From Aphrophora alni (taxonomy: Eukaryota > Arthropoda > Insecta > Hemiptera > Aphrophoridae), in assembly GCA_963513935.1 (NCBI GenBank), contig OY740765.1:151553830-151617829 (forward strand): a stretch of 64,000 nucleotides of DNA, written 5' to 3'. The translations under genes were made by a program, and so were the position numbers. The notes beneath the pieces are model-generated. The model saw nothing but the letters and a program-made list of their open reading frames with translations. It did not search any database and was not told the origin of the DNA. Shown here one piece after another: positions 1 through 10,477 of this stretch (position 1 is its first letter; every line of letters begins with the position of its first letter).

Positions 1-640
1 TATTGCTACAAATTTCATTAAAATCGATCCACGCTATTGGAGTTTAGAGCATCGCATAAGACGACAGATTCTAGAAAAACATACATTAAAAAAATCACAC
101 TTTTTTTGTTGTTGTTTAAAAGTATAAAACTCTCGGTCACTATCGTGTTGTAAAAAAGGAAGAAAAATAGCATAACATAAAGACTTCTAGCTCTCAAATA
201 TTGTAATTGCGTCAGGATTGCAAAAGTACAAGAGTTGTCAAGAAAGACATGATTGGAACATTGAAAAAAGGGATATAACCCAAGACTACACGACTTCAGC
301 TAGAGTTCTTCGAGATTGATATGCTCATACTCACTATTGTTAGCTGTGAACGGTTCTAATACGAGAAATTTGGAGACTTAATTTGTTCTTAAATCGATAA
401 GAAGAAATTTGCGAGTGAAAATAAATGCGGACATTTTTAACCATCTGGTAAGGTAAGAAGATATTGAAAGCAAACATTGAACGCCGATGTTTTTACAAAT
501 AATAGTAAAGTAACAAATTGTAAATTTTGATTAAAATTCAAGACACGAAACTCAACGCAACAACGTGAAATGAAGTGTATTTCTCAACAGATAAAATAAA
601 ACGAAAAATCCCTATTTTTAGTAAAATGAAAGAAAAGATG
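1..640. other. AT-rich non-coding stretch
   Basis: No open frame, repeat edge or RNA gene could be supported here. The sequence is AT-rich with scattered short A and T runs, like most of the window. Confidence 0.5.
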
Positions 641-774
641 TTGTCATATAACTTTATTTTTAGGTTGATTGTTACACTGAAGCTAAGAATTAACTGTCTG
701 TAGTCTGTTGTTTACAGACCAAACTATAGATTTTGAACAAATGTACAAATGCAATATGTTTCGGCTAAGCTATA

Positions 775-945
775 ATATGATTATAGTTTTGAAGTAAATA
801 TCAGTACTGACCGAGAATAACTGTACTGATGCAGAAATAAAAGCAAGATTAACATCATGTTTTAATTTATAAAGCTATTTAGATCAAAGTCAGTGTCTAG
901 AACAAGAAAACAAACAATTTATAAAATAGTGTGGAGCGGAGACTT
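775..945 (+). pseudogene. LINE reverse transcriptase thumb fragment
   Basis: A short decayed piece of a non-LTR reverse transcriptase. One frame gives DAEIKARLTSC near 825-860 and another gives FRSKSVSRTRKQTIYK near 878-925. In this RT group the region after the palm reads roughly EIKxRLxxA...LLRSKLLSRxTKxxIYKTLIRPVLLYG, so order and spacing fit, with a frameshift between the blocks and loss of the LIRPVLLYG end. It lies directly upstream of a fragment that belongs earlier in the RT, so the two are probably separate insertions or a rearranged copy. The family call is an inference from motif memory; no catalytic residue is present. Confidence 0.5.
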
Positions 946-959
946 TAGAAAGATCTTAA

Positions 960-1745
960 CAGAAAATAAAAAGAGTTGTAATAAAATTGGACTCAAAATC
1001 TATTTCGAAAAACTAAAATATTAACTAATATCGAAAATACCCAATCAACTCGAAGCAGATAATCACAAAATTGAAAAAGTCAAATATTTCAAGTACCTTG
1101 GGGAATGGATCAGTTCGAATGCGAATTGAAAAAAATCGTTTGAGGATAAAATCCGAAAAATGGAATTATTTTTTTTTTCAAATGACTAAAGACACACGTA
1201 ACAAACGATCCCTCTCTTGGAATATAAAATTGAGACACTACAAAACCATGGTAAAACCAGAAGCCCTCTCTACGGTTACAAAACCGAGAACTTAACAAAG
1301 GACTCATCAAAAAATTAGAAAAGAAAAAATCATCAGACAAATTCTTGGTCCTAAATTCCAGAGTAACGAAAGAACTAATCTAGAAGACTGTACAAGAAAA
1401 TATAAAAAGTATTCGACTCAATACGAAAAAGGCGAATCAGTTTCTATTGCCACCCACATTAGGAGAATGAATGAAATAATACTCACTAAATAGAATTTCA
1501 ACTTTTTTCATGAACAAATAAATAAAAAGGAACTGGTTTAAGAAAACACTAGAAGATGTGAAAGAACTAAAACTCCAGGAACAGAGTATCCTATATAGAC
1601 GTAATATGCGAAACATTCTGAGAAATGAAAAACTAATATTTTAAGAAAAATTACTGACAAAAGAGGTCTTATGATGTCCGAAGAAACTAATTTTCCTCTT
1701 CCATGAGAATGAAAAAAAAAAACACACACACACACAAAGAATAAC
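960..1745 (+). pseudogene. Decayed LINE reverse transcriptase, C-terminal part
   Basis: Relic of the C-terminal third of a non-LTR reverse transcriptase, which would copy element RNA into the genome. Readable blocks in order: KIGLKIYFEK (about 980-1010), KVKYFKYLGEWISSNA (about 1075-1120), MTKDTRNKRSLSWNIKLRHY (about 1180-1240), VKPEALYGYKTENL (about 1250-1290), IRQILGPKFQSNERTN, HIRRMNE (about 1455-1475), NWFKKTLEDVKELKLQEQS (about 1535-1590) and LLTKEVL/ITDKRGL near 1650-1670. The FKYLGEWI and LRHYxTxVxPEALY blocks are diagnostic of this insect LINE group. Frames change at least four times and stops are present, so it is dead. No polyA tail or target duplication is evident. A sister copy lies at 38850-39390. 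Confidence 0.75.
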
Positions 1746-1759
1746 TTGATTTAGGAGGG

Positions 1760-2329
1760 TGAATTAAAAAAAAAGAGGGCATTCTGAGTTGATCAGAATA
1801 GTTAAAGAAATCCTATTTATAGATAGGTGACTAACTATCTAGAAAGGATGGACGAAGGAAACACTGCACAGAACTTTTATCTTGTCAGACTTGAAGGAGA
1901 AAATTTGAAAAATTCCGGAAGAGATGACATGAGAACGTGGAAGAAGATTTAAAAGGGGTGGGGTTATAAGATAGAGTAGGGTCGCTCAAGAAGTACGAGG
2001 CCAAGATCCAATCATAGCATTAAAGGAAGAGGTCTATATTTTGATCATATTTGCAGGAGTTTTATTTTAATTGTTACGCTAGTTCAAAATTGGGTTTAGC
2101 TACCCATGATAAACTAAAAATTTCCTATTTTAAAAAATTGGTGTCATATTTTTAGAAAGTAAAGCATTTTTATACTCAAACAAAACGTAATTATCTCCCC
2201 CAAAATGCCATTTCGAAAGTTATTGGTAAAGAATGTAGAAATATCGGTATCGTCCACGAAGAAGTTATTAAAACCCTATTTCTTAAAATTAACTCTATTT
2301 TATCCTACCTAGTGTTGAAAATGTTTTGT
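1760..2329. other. Non-coding, nothing recognised
   Basis: Unstructured AT-rich DNA between the LINE tail and a GC-richer block. A short (AC)n run at about 1718-1736 lies just before it. No supported gene. Confidence 0.4.
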
Positions 2330-2770
2330 ACACCTCTAGTGTTGGATTCCCCGCTACCTGTACTCGCACGCGTAGCTTTAGGCTGATGATCTTGTCAAAG
2401 GTCTACCCTAAAAAAATCACACCTCCCTTCCCCTAGACGTGTCCTCCTCGGGACCGCGTTGCCGCATTACTTCATTAAGGGCGTCTCTTTGGCCATCGCG
2501 TACCATTTATCTATTTAGCCATCGAGTGTATTGATGGTTTCTAATTTCTCCTGACGTAGAACTCATTCTATGAAGCGTGAAACGTGGTTTCACGAATCAT
2601 TACCTTTCAGCATCTTGTTAACAATGTTTACAGAAGTAAGTTATCGAGCCAACTGCAATCTCCAACTCTCAGCTCTCTTCAAGCCTTCGACTAAAGTGTG
2701 CTTCGCGTCATCAAGAGGCGAATCGCTCTAAAGGCACTCTGAAGTTTGCACATTTCTCATCAGGTTCAAG
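2330..2770. other. GC-richer block of unknown origin
   Basis: By eye close to half G+C, against about a third around it, and with many CG dinucleotides. Read on the minus strand there are stretches with few stops (for example VEGLKRAESWRLQLAR and IDKWYAMAKETPLMK), but I recognise no family. It ends where the TIR transposon at 2823 begins. It could be a fragment of an element coding region or an old exon; neither is shown. Confidence 0.35.
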
Positions 2771-2989
2771 TATGCATGAAAACATCCATGTCTAATGAGA
2801 GATTACGTGATTTAAAACAAATGAATCAGTCATTTAAGAAAGGGCTCATCTCCATTTTTTTCTAAAAATCAGTTTATTATATAAGAACATTTAGTTAGGT
2901 TAGATGCATGATTCTGTATTAAATGGGCTTAATTCCATCACTAACTTGTGTAGTAGCACTGTACTGTTTTTAGCATTCATTTAAGAAAT

Positions 2990-3012
2990 GGCTCAACTCC
3001 TGGAGTTGAGCC
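2990..3012. repeat. 23-bp palindrome inside the TIR transposon
   Basis: An 11-bp perfect inverted repeat, GGCTCAACTCC, around a single T. It reuses the TIR core: CATTTAAGAAATGGCTCA here versus CATTTAAGAAAGGGCTCA in the left TIR. It may be an internal transposase-binding site or the scar of an internal deletion that joined subterminal DNA to the coding region. Confidence 0.75.
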
Positions 3013-3030
3013 CTTTTAAAACTGAACTCA

Positions 3031-3850
3031 CCTGACATCTGGGTGAATGTTTTCAATATTCACAATCTGGGATCTGGTCAGTCTATGATGTATGTCTACC
3101 ATGAAGGTTTGGCAAAGAAAGGTGCCAACGAAGTGTGTTCGTTTATTTTGGACTATATAAAAAATTATGTACCACAGAATGTTACCGAACTTCACTTGTA
3201 CTGTGATGGATGTGTCGGGCAAACAAAAACCACACCATGATCAGAATTTGTGCTGCCTTAATGGAAACAAATAGATTTAAAAAAGTTTTACAGTTTTTTT
3301 CCATTAAGAGGCCATTCATTTAATGCGTGTGATAGAGATTTCGGTTTGATTAAACGGTTCATTCGGAAACAAGACCGTGTATATTCTGTCATAGAATATA
3401 TCTCGTATATAACTGCAGCAGCTAAAAATAATAGGTTTAAGGTGACACTTGTGGATAGTGATGACATTCTTGATATTGTTAAATGGTGGCCTAAATTTTA
3501 CAAAAAGTCTGTAGCGGCATCTGAAACACGGGATAAATCACGGAATGAAAGAGTTATGTTTCAACCTACATTTTATAATCAATTTGAACATTCTTCAGTA
3601 TATCCTGGTCAGCTGATTGCTTCAAAATACATTGATGGTCCTACGAAGTACACTTTTAATCTAAAAGTACCAGGTGCCTTGAGAGCCGTTCAACTTCCAA
3701 CTACAAAAGTATATAGTGATAAAATTCCTATTAATATTAACAAAATAGGAATATCTAAAAAAACTGATGCATTATATACCTGATGAACATAAAATATTCT
3801 ATGATGATGTTTTGAATTGGCATACTTGTAGTAGAGTTGCTGACAACTGA
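3031..3850 (+). pseudogene. DDE-like transposase, C-terminal half, frameshifted
   Basis: Remnant of the transposase of the surrounding TIR element. Blocks in order: VNVFNIHNLGSG (3043), YVYHEGLAKKGANEVCSF (about 3090-3150), LHLYCDGCVGQTK (about 3190-3228) holding a likely catalytic Asp, then a frame change giving TMIRICAALMETNRFKK (about 3234-3285), back to RGHSFNACDRDFGLIKRF (about 3307-3363) with DRDF a second candidate acidic site, and a long open tail to ALYT. A further frameshift near 3780 gives PDEHKIFYDDVLNWHTC before the stop at 3848. Insect relatives read GCGGQNKN and HSFLPxDRxFG at these places. No ATG start survives; the first open codon run begins with GTG. At least three frameshifts make it non-functional. 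A related, longer relic lies at 29340-31475. Confidence 0.75.
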
Positions 3851-4261
3851 GCTGATTAAAAAGAAAGTTAGAGTTTCTATTCTGAATAATTATTATATTG
3901 TTGTGATGATTTTTGTAATTTTTATTTGTAATAAATTGTTCATTTTTCACTGCAAATATTAACTGTTTTAAACTTCATTTTTTTACCTTACAAATTATTA
4001 AAAGTTAATACTACTAGGGAATTTAAGTTCAGTCATATTTGAAAGGACTCAAATCCAAAATTTTAATTTAGTGCAAAAGGCTAATTTATTTAAAATTTCA
4101 AATATTTTAAATATTGTATGGTTAAAACTCTTCATGGTCTACAACACTGTCCATTTTTTAAATTTAAATAAGAATTATTTAAAAAAATTATATGTTTTTT
4201 CATCCTCCTGAAAAAACGAACCTGACGTCATTGAGCCCTTTCTTAAATGACTGATTCAAAT

Positions 4262-6180
4262 ATTTCGTTAGTCTTCTTTTAACCCACACTACTAGATCTG
4301 CGATCAAATCTGCATTCCAACATCCTCTCGTCTATCAGCTATAACAATTCCAATTTTTGGTAAATTGTAAATAAATGACCCCAACCTGTGGGCATTTTGC
4401 AACAAGAAAAGAAAATTACAGTTAAAAAATGATGAGTAAAAGGACAAATGAACATAGAATATCGTTATTGAAGACTATTTCAATGAAATACTATTTACAT
4501 TTAAAGCCAGTTTATGGAACAAGCTAAACAATCTTGGGGGCTCAATGTAGTAGGTACCGGCTTGCCAAATTCCCAAGGATCCTTGCTGGATCTACACTTT
4601 TTATCATGAATGGTTTTTTGTCTTTAAACAACAAAAGGAAAAAAATTCTTTTTTGGTATGTCTGTTTTTTTTCTCATCTGTCGTCTTGTGTAGTGCTCCT
4701 CTAAACCACAATTGGGTGGATTTTAATCAAATTTGTTATTTGCCATATGTTGGTTATAACTCGAGATTTTTTTCTTCTTATTTCAATAACTCAAAATTTT
4801 GTATTATCTGTCGTGAAAAAAAAAACAACACGAAATTACATTGTCTCAAAATCGACTGTACCAATTTCGTTCAAATTTTAGTGGAGAGTGAAGATAAATA
4901 AAGAAAACCCTTGTGCAACATTTCAAGTAAAAAATACTATGTTTTTAACTAATCGGCAAAACAAAAAATGAATCTAGAAAGTCGTCATTAGAAACTCCAT
5001 ATAAATTGGCTCCATATTTACTTTTTGGCTCTTTTAAAATATATATAATTAGTTTAACAAAATTTGATGTTATAAATCCCATTTTACAATTAGAAATACA
5101 CAGGTAAAATATCATTTTTGGTTAGTATCTGGAAGAAATTAGTATGAATGTTTTGTAAAACAATTAAACAACATCGATAAAATATTTCTATTGTATATAC
5201 ATTGTTATATAAATATAATCAAAATTTATTTTTCAGTTCAATAACTTGTTATAGTTAATTACTTCCTGTCATAGTTATAGTAACAAAGTATTATTTTTAA
5301 AGAAAGAAACTTTAACAAAATGAATCTTTGTTAAAAGAAATGAGGATCCTAGCATATTTCTTGTAAGAGGATTATTTTCCAAGTTTCTTGACGTTTCGTC
5401 TTAGATTTTGTTTTTAATAATTGAAATAATCTCTTTTCTATAGCGAAATGTGTAAGCGCCTTTCGTCCAACTATAGGAGTATACATAAAACTTAAATTGT
5501 CTGCGTTTGTTTGCACCGTTCCTCAATCACACAATACTACTTTAAATGTTTAATTATTTCATAAAATACTTGCGATATTTGGTTTCCACTGTTTGATTAT
5601 GAGAAGAAGTGAAGGCCAAAGCTGAATATAGAGTTTGCATCATCGCATAGTAGGCGTTGGTCGTTTGTTGCATGGAGGTAGTCAAGTCCAGTAGCAGTTC
5701 CGTGGGAGAGATCTTTGCTCTTGGAATCAAGCGTAACGCCTTTCAGCTGCGGCCATTCGATATTGATCTAAACCCACATCCTACAGATGAGTCACTATCC
5801 GCCTGAGTTTAAATGCAGTTTTACTTCAGGCTATGTTAATTCTACTCAGGGTTTAAGCACACTCGTTTAAATACATGACTTCAATGGATGACCACCCTTC
5901 TTCCTCGTTAAGCCAGCTCCTGTTAACGATGAAGACACTGATATTTACATTAGCAGTACCTTTCTGCTCATCCAGTATACGAAGTATAGGGTAACTTTGG
6001 TAACAATTAAACAATTCATCACGTTTTATGGCCTCAGAAAACTGAAAAATGATTTCTTATATTACGTTCGTCTTTCATCGTTGGCCACTTTGCCGTCGTT
6101 GTCGTCTGTATTAAGCAGCTACAGAAATTAAGATAGGAACATGACATTTTGTATAGTGGATTAAAGTGGTATTCATTTAG
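4262..6180. other. Non-coding DNA with diffuse CAAATTTT-type repeat traces
   Basis: No gene could be supported. 4700-4885 holds phrases such as TTTCGTTCAAATTTTAGTGG and TCTCAAAATCGACTG that recur near 13730-13770 and 18730-18830, pointing to an old dispersed repeat. 5610-6130 is somewhat less AT-rich but shows no readable domain. Confidence 0.45.
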
Positions 6181-6610
6181 AATATATTGTAATTTATTTT
6201 TTTAATTAAAAATAAAAACCCGGTTAGTTTAAACAGTTTTTTTGTTCACATCTCGTGTATCTTCAACCTATAAACACGCCAAATAAGATATAAATTATTC
6301 ACGTTTCAATTCTGCATGTAATGGTACTAACCCTCAATCTCTACGATGACAAATAGCGAATTGTACACTTTATTTCGAACGCTGAGCTCACAATGATATT
6401 CGTAAAGTTACGAGGGCCTGTTTACCGACACAAGCGTAGAGAGTGGAGTCTTCTTCACACATAATGCACAACAAAGACCGAGACACTGACAAAAGATTAT
6501 ATACACGTCTATGACACCTATTAGAGCGTAGCAGACGTCGAGAAAATAGTGGTATACAAAAATATGAGGTTCAGAAAACCCGTGTAACAATGGTTTTCAA
6601 CAAATTTACC
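6180..6610 (+). repeat. Dispersed repeat, copy 1 (GATGACAAATAG family)
   Basis: Shares GCATGTAATGGTACTAACC, TCTCTACGATGACAAATAGC and a GGCC..TTACCGACACAAGCG block with copies at about 9090-9500 and 46980-47310. The same blocks occur in the same order and similar spacing, with many substitutions. No protein signal of its own. Confidence 0.7.
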
Positions 6611-6979
6611 CTATAGTACGTGAACAGAGTAAAATATTTTGATCTACCAATACAATGTAATATTTTCTACAAAGTTTTCTTCAATGTTTTCTACAAGAGA
6701 CCAACTTTTAGGCATTACATTTAGAAGATCTATCTGTATTATATATGATTGGATAGGGTGAGTGCCACTATCAATCAACTTATTTTACGTACTACATCAA
6801 ATTCACCGCCCTCAGAGATGTTACAATAAAACCCGGTCCCACCCTGTCCAGAACCGGGTTTACTGTTTCGACTGTGTACATTCTGAGCCAGTGTTTTCAA
6901 GACTGACTGATAGGGAAGACCATACATATAAACTCCAACAGCGAGGTAGCACTTCTGGCTTTAAAAAACCACAACTATA

Positions 6980-7480
6980 CCTTCAAGACAGTGTTGGATT
7001 TATATCGTCCTCAAAACTTACAATTCCTTGAACGAGAAGGCAGACATACTAAAGCAGAAGTTTATTGTCACTTCATCGGCCCAGAACCTGTGTCTGGAGT
7101 TTCTTATACTTTGACATATAAGCGTGTTTCTATTGGGTATTGAAGGAACATCAAAAGGCTCGGAAGGTTACCAAAGGCAGTGTATAGTCTATAGGTCCTT
7201 TAAGATTCAATACACAGGAAGCCCATAAGCTGAACAGATCAGACGTATGACAAAGTTATTGGATTGTTGACGGGTCACTGAACGTTCTGTAGTTAATGAA
7301 TATTCAGGTACCAGACTCATATGTAGGTGTTAAGTATGTACGAAATTCGGTGAAGCTGAGGAAAGCTGACCACATAATATTTAACTGTTCAGTTTTGATC
7401 AGGAGACGTATTGAGTCGTTAGGCGCTCTGTGGAGTGGAGGACAGAACAACATCTTCCGAAGTGTCCCACTGTTTTAAAA
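6980..7480 (+). pseudogene. LINE RNase H end and zinc-knuckle tail, decayed
   Basis: C-terminal relic of a Jockey/R1-like non-LTR retrotransposon. Near 7025-7060 one frame gives SLNEKADILKQK, matching the end of LINE RNase H domains (GNEKADxLA). A shift then gives EVYCHFIGPEPVSGVSYTL (7055-7115), like the linker FxGPEPVxGVS. VIGLLTGH near 7255-7280 matches the conserved LLTGHxxL, and KADHIIFNCSVLIRRRIES (about 7360-7415) matches the terminal ETxxHIIxxCxxLxxRR finger, whose first Cys pair is damaged. Three or more frame changes and stops kill it. The RT domain is not visible upstream, so it is 5' truncated. Confidence 0.65.
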
Positions 7481-7639
7481 TAAACTTGATATTTGATTGA
7501 AATGGAAAGATCTGTGAAACACAATAACCTTCATAGCTTAGAGAAAAAACCAGGACTGGAATATAATTTTTTTTAAATTTAGAAAAGTAACTTGCAGGGC
7601 TGTAGTCGTAATTCTGGATCGGAGATGGCACTTTTGAAC

Positions 7640-9085
7640 GATTTTATACTATGTAGGTAGAGCCTCGTTTTTAGGTGAGTGCAGTTCATGTCCTTGATTA
7701 TTTTAACCCGCACAGTACTGTTTCCAATGTATGAATGATGAAAACCTACAAGTTAAATATGATAGTTGTGACACAAATTTATCACAGGAATACGGTTTGT
7801 AATAAAAACCCCGTTTTTTAACGATGTAATAAATAATTCCCCTATAAATCATGTATCTAAACACATTGGGACTAGATTTTTACATAATAAAATGTGCCAA
7901 GCCTTTACACAAACTTTCTTACACAACCAAGACTAACCAAATAAAACTAACTCCCACTGAAAATGGTAGGTTCGGTAGGTGTCAGTTAAAAAAGTGAAAA
8001 TATTCGTCTTAGATGTTGTATATTATTTCAAACATCATTTCTATATTTAAATAAGTTATTACTTCACTTGTGTCAAAACTCTTCTTAAGTTTATCTATTA
8101 AGATGAAATCAGTTTTAAATAAGGGCGCTCTATGTGTATTTTTATTAATTTTTTTAATTATCCCTTAACGATAGTTTTTTATTAAAATAATTGCACATTG
8201 TTTTGGGTCATTAATCTTTAAACTCCATCAAAATTGTTACAGAATTGGTAATGGCGATAAATTCAGTAGTTTTTTATCGATAACTCACGAACATTTGGAG
8301 TCATGGTGACAAAAAATATGTTGTAGGGGTATTTAGAGGTTAAAATTTTATAAAAATTTTTACAGCTGATTTTGAGAAAATTGGAAATTAGATTTTTTGT
8401 ATTATAGTAGGTACCCTCAAATTTGGAGTTATCAAACTTTTTTTTTCAACCGTAGATATGGCCAAAATATGCGTACGTTCCAAATTTGATTGAAATCGGT
8501 CCAATCGTTTGAGCCATACAAACAGACTTTATTACCAAAACCACTTAAAGAACCTCAAACAGGATATTTTTACGAAAAACTCAACCCTTAACTTTTGCCT
8601 CCTCAATTTTTTTTTCTATACAGCGTGTACATGAGAAAGTGAAATGAGTAAAAAACACTGTAAACATACGACAAGCTTCGTTTTTCGACCGTGTTTGTAC
8701 TTTTAGAAGCGACTTTATAACTTCCTAAGTAAGTAAAATTAAAACTTGTTTAACACATTCATTGTGTTTGTAATCAGTGTGTCTTATATTGCGAAACGAA
8801 ATCTATATTACGAATCGTTCACAGATCCTTACCATGGCAGTAATATGTTTGACTATATAATATGTAAAATAGTAAATGCGCTAAAAATTGAGAGAAAATC
8901 AAATTTTGTTCAAATTTGGTATCATTTTTCGGCTTGTTGAATTAGAAGCGTAAAATCAGTCGAAAAATTACAAAACTGTGAAAGATTTTCAAATGTCAAC
9001 AAAATTTTGATTCACTATTACAAACCCAGTATACTAAATATAGCGTAAGTTAATAAAACATTTTTTTTTTTTTATCTTCATATGT
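7640..9085. other. Non-coding DNA with diffuse repeat phrases
   Basis: No gene supported. 8280-8540 contains phrases such as GAAATCGGTCCAATCG, AGCTGATTTTGAGAAAAT and GGCCAAAATATGCG that recur in altered form at 12370-12520, 42110-42160 and 43900-43950, so an old dispersed repeat is likely. There is a T-run just after 9060. Confidence 0.45.
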
Positions 9086-9089
9086 CATT

Positions 9090-9500
9090 ACCTCAGGAAA
9101 CCGATAAATCGAACACAATATAGAAACATGAAATGTGGTACAATAAGTGAGCTTATTCAGAAAAATATAATTTTATTGTAAATGTAAAAAATGGCGACTA
9201 TTTTAAACGGTTTTTTGTTATTCAACTTATAACACACTAAATTAGATACACATTTACAGATTTTAATTTTGCATGTAATGGTACCAACCCTACATCTCTA
9301 CGATGACAAATAGCAAAACTAAAGTAAAAAAAAATGTAATTTTGAACCCTGAGGTCTTAATAAAATGTGTATTTATATAGTAACGAGATCCGGCAGGGCC
9401 GATTCACCGACACGAGCGTAACGAGTGTAGGAACAGCTTTGAGGCTGGCGAGGGTCGAGGCGAAGTGAGTGGAGACTGTTTAATATGTAAACATGTAAGA
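9090..9500 (+). repeat. Dispersed repeat, copy 2
   Basis: The longest readable copy. Blocks: CTCAGGAAACCGATAAATCG (about 9094), GCATGTAATGGTACCAACCC (about 9272), TCTCTACGATGACAAATAGC (about 9294), ATCCGGCAGGGCCGATTCAC (about 9390) with CCGACACGAGCG following, and AGTGAGTGGAGAC (9466). All recur in copies 1 and/or 3. The GC-rich 3' part stands out from the surroundings. Confidence 0.7.
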
Positions 9501-10477
9501 ATTTGAATTCACGAAGTTGCGTGCTTTATTTCAATAATTTCTTTGGGCCTCTGTAAAGAAAGACTGTTCGCGAAATATATTAAAATAATACCTTGATCTA
9601 CATTTACAAAAATGCCCAAGAAACTAACTCTTGTGTATTATATTCAGAGGGTCTACTTGTATTGCATTGAATGACAGGACTAGGTAAGTACTGGCCACCC
9701 ATTAACTTGTTTTATCTTGTAGGTTGTAAAACCACGTAATATAAAGTTCATTCCCATGTTTGTCGTGTTCTATACTTGATAACGATAGTAGATACAAACT
9801 CTTGAAAAGTCGTGTGTACAGAAATTATGGTAAATGTTTTAATAAACTGTATCATAATGATGTCAAGAATCCATTACCGTTGAATACATTTTATGAAGTA
9901 GAAGTTGAATTCATTTTTTTAATATGATAGGCCTATATTGATTCTATGTACAATTCCAGATGTTCATTTACTCCAAGACATATATTCCAACTTAATCAAA
10001 TGACAACTTCAGTTACTTCCTGGACCCTAACTTTATGTTATCAGATTGTTTCGAGTGACATCATCAGGAAACGAAAACGTTTAGTGTAGATCTCATTATC
10101 ACGGTAAAATATCGCGAGTGAAAACATAACTGTTGAGAATTTAAAATAAAGAAGGGGAAATATTTTGTTGTAGATTTTGATGAGAAGTGTAAGTAACAAA
10201 ATAAAACGAAACGCGTTATCTAAACGACAGTTTGATTGTGGTTAACAAAAAATGAATGTGAACCATAAAAAAATAATAATAAAGAAAAAACTATTCTGTG
10301 TGTTTCTGAAATATTTTGGCAAGCTTTGGAAATACTTCGGGAGCGTATTTAAATTTATTCCTTATATAAATTTTAATAAAGTGTTCCTGTAAACAAGTGT
10401 TTCGTTTTTTTTAAATTCAGACATTTTCTATTTTTACAAACAAAATAATGATATCCTTTGAAGTAGTTAAGATACAG
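9500..10477. other. Non-coding, nothing recognised
   Basis: AT-rich DNA without a supportable gene, long repeat or RNA gene. Confidence 0.4.

Larger units (their letters stand above)
2823..4257 (+). mobile_element. TIR DNA transposon with broken DDE-like transposase
   Basis: A 1435-bp element bounded by perfect inverted repeats: positions 2823-2848 begin GAATCAGTCATTTAAG, and 4232-4257 carry the exact reverse complement (26 of 26). The flanks read AAAT on both sides (2819-2822 and 4258-4261), a possible 4-bp target duplication, though easily met by chance in AT-rich DNA. Inside, on the plus strand, is the C-terminal half of a transposase-like protein. The N-terminal half is missing, and the sequence next to the coding start repeats part of the TIR (about 2979-2997), which suggests internal deletion. 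Autonomous movement is not expected. Family inferred: the insect group with CDGCxGQ and HSFxxxDRDFG blocks (DUF7869-type, named from memory). Confidence 0.8.
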
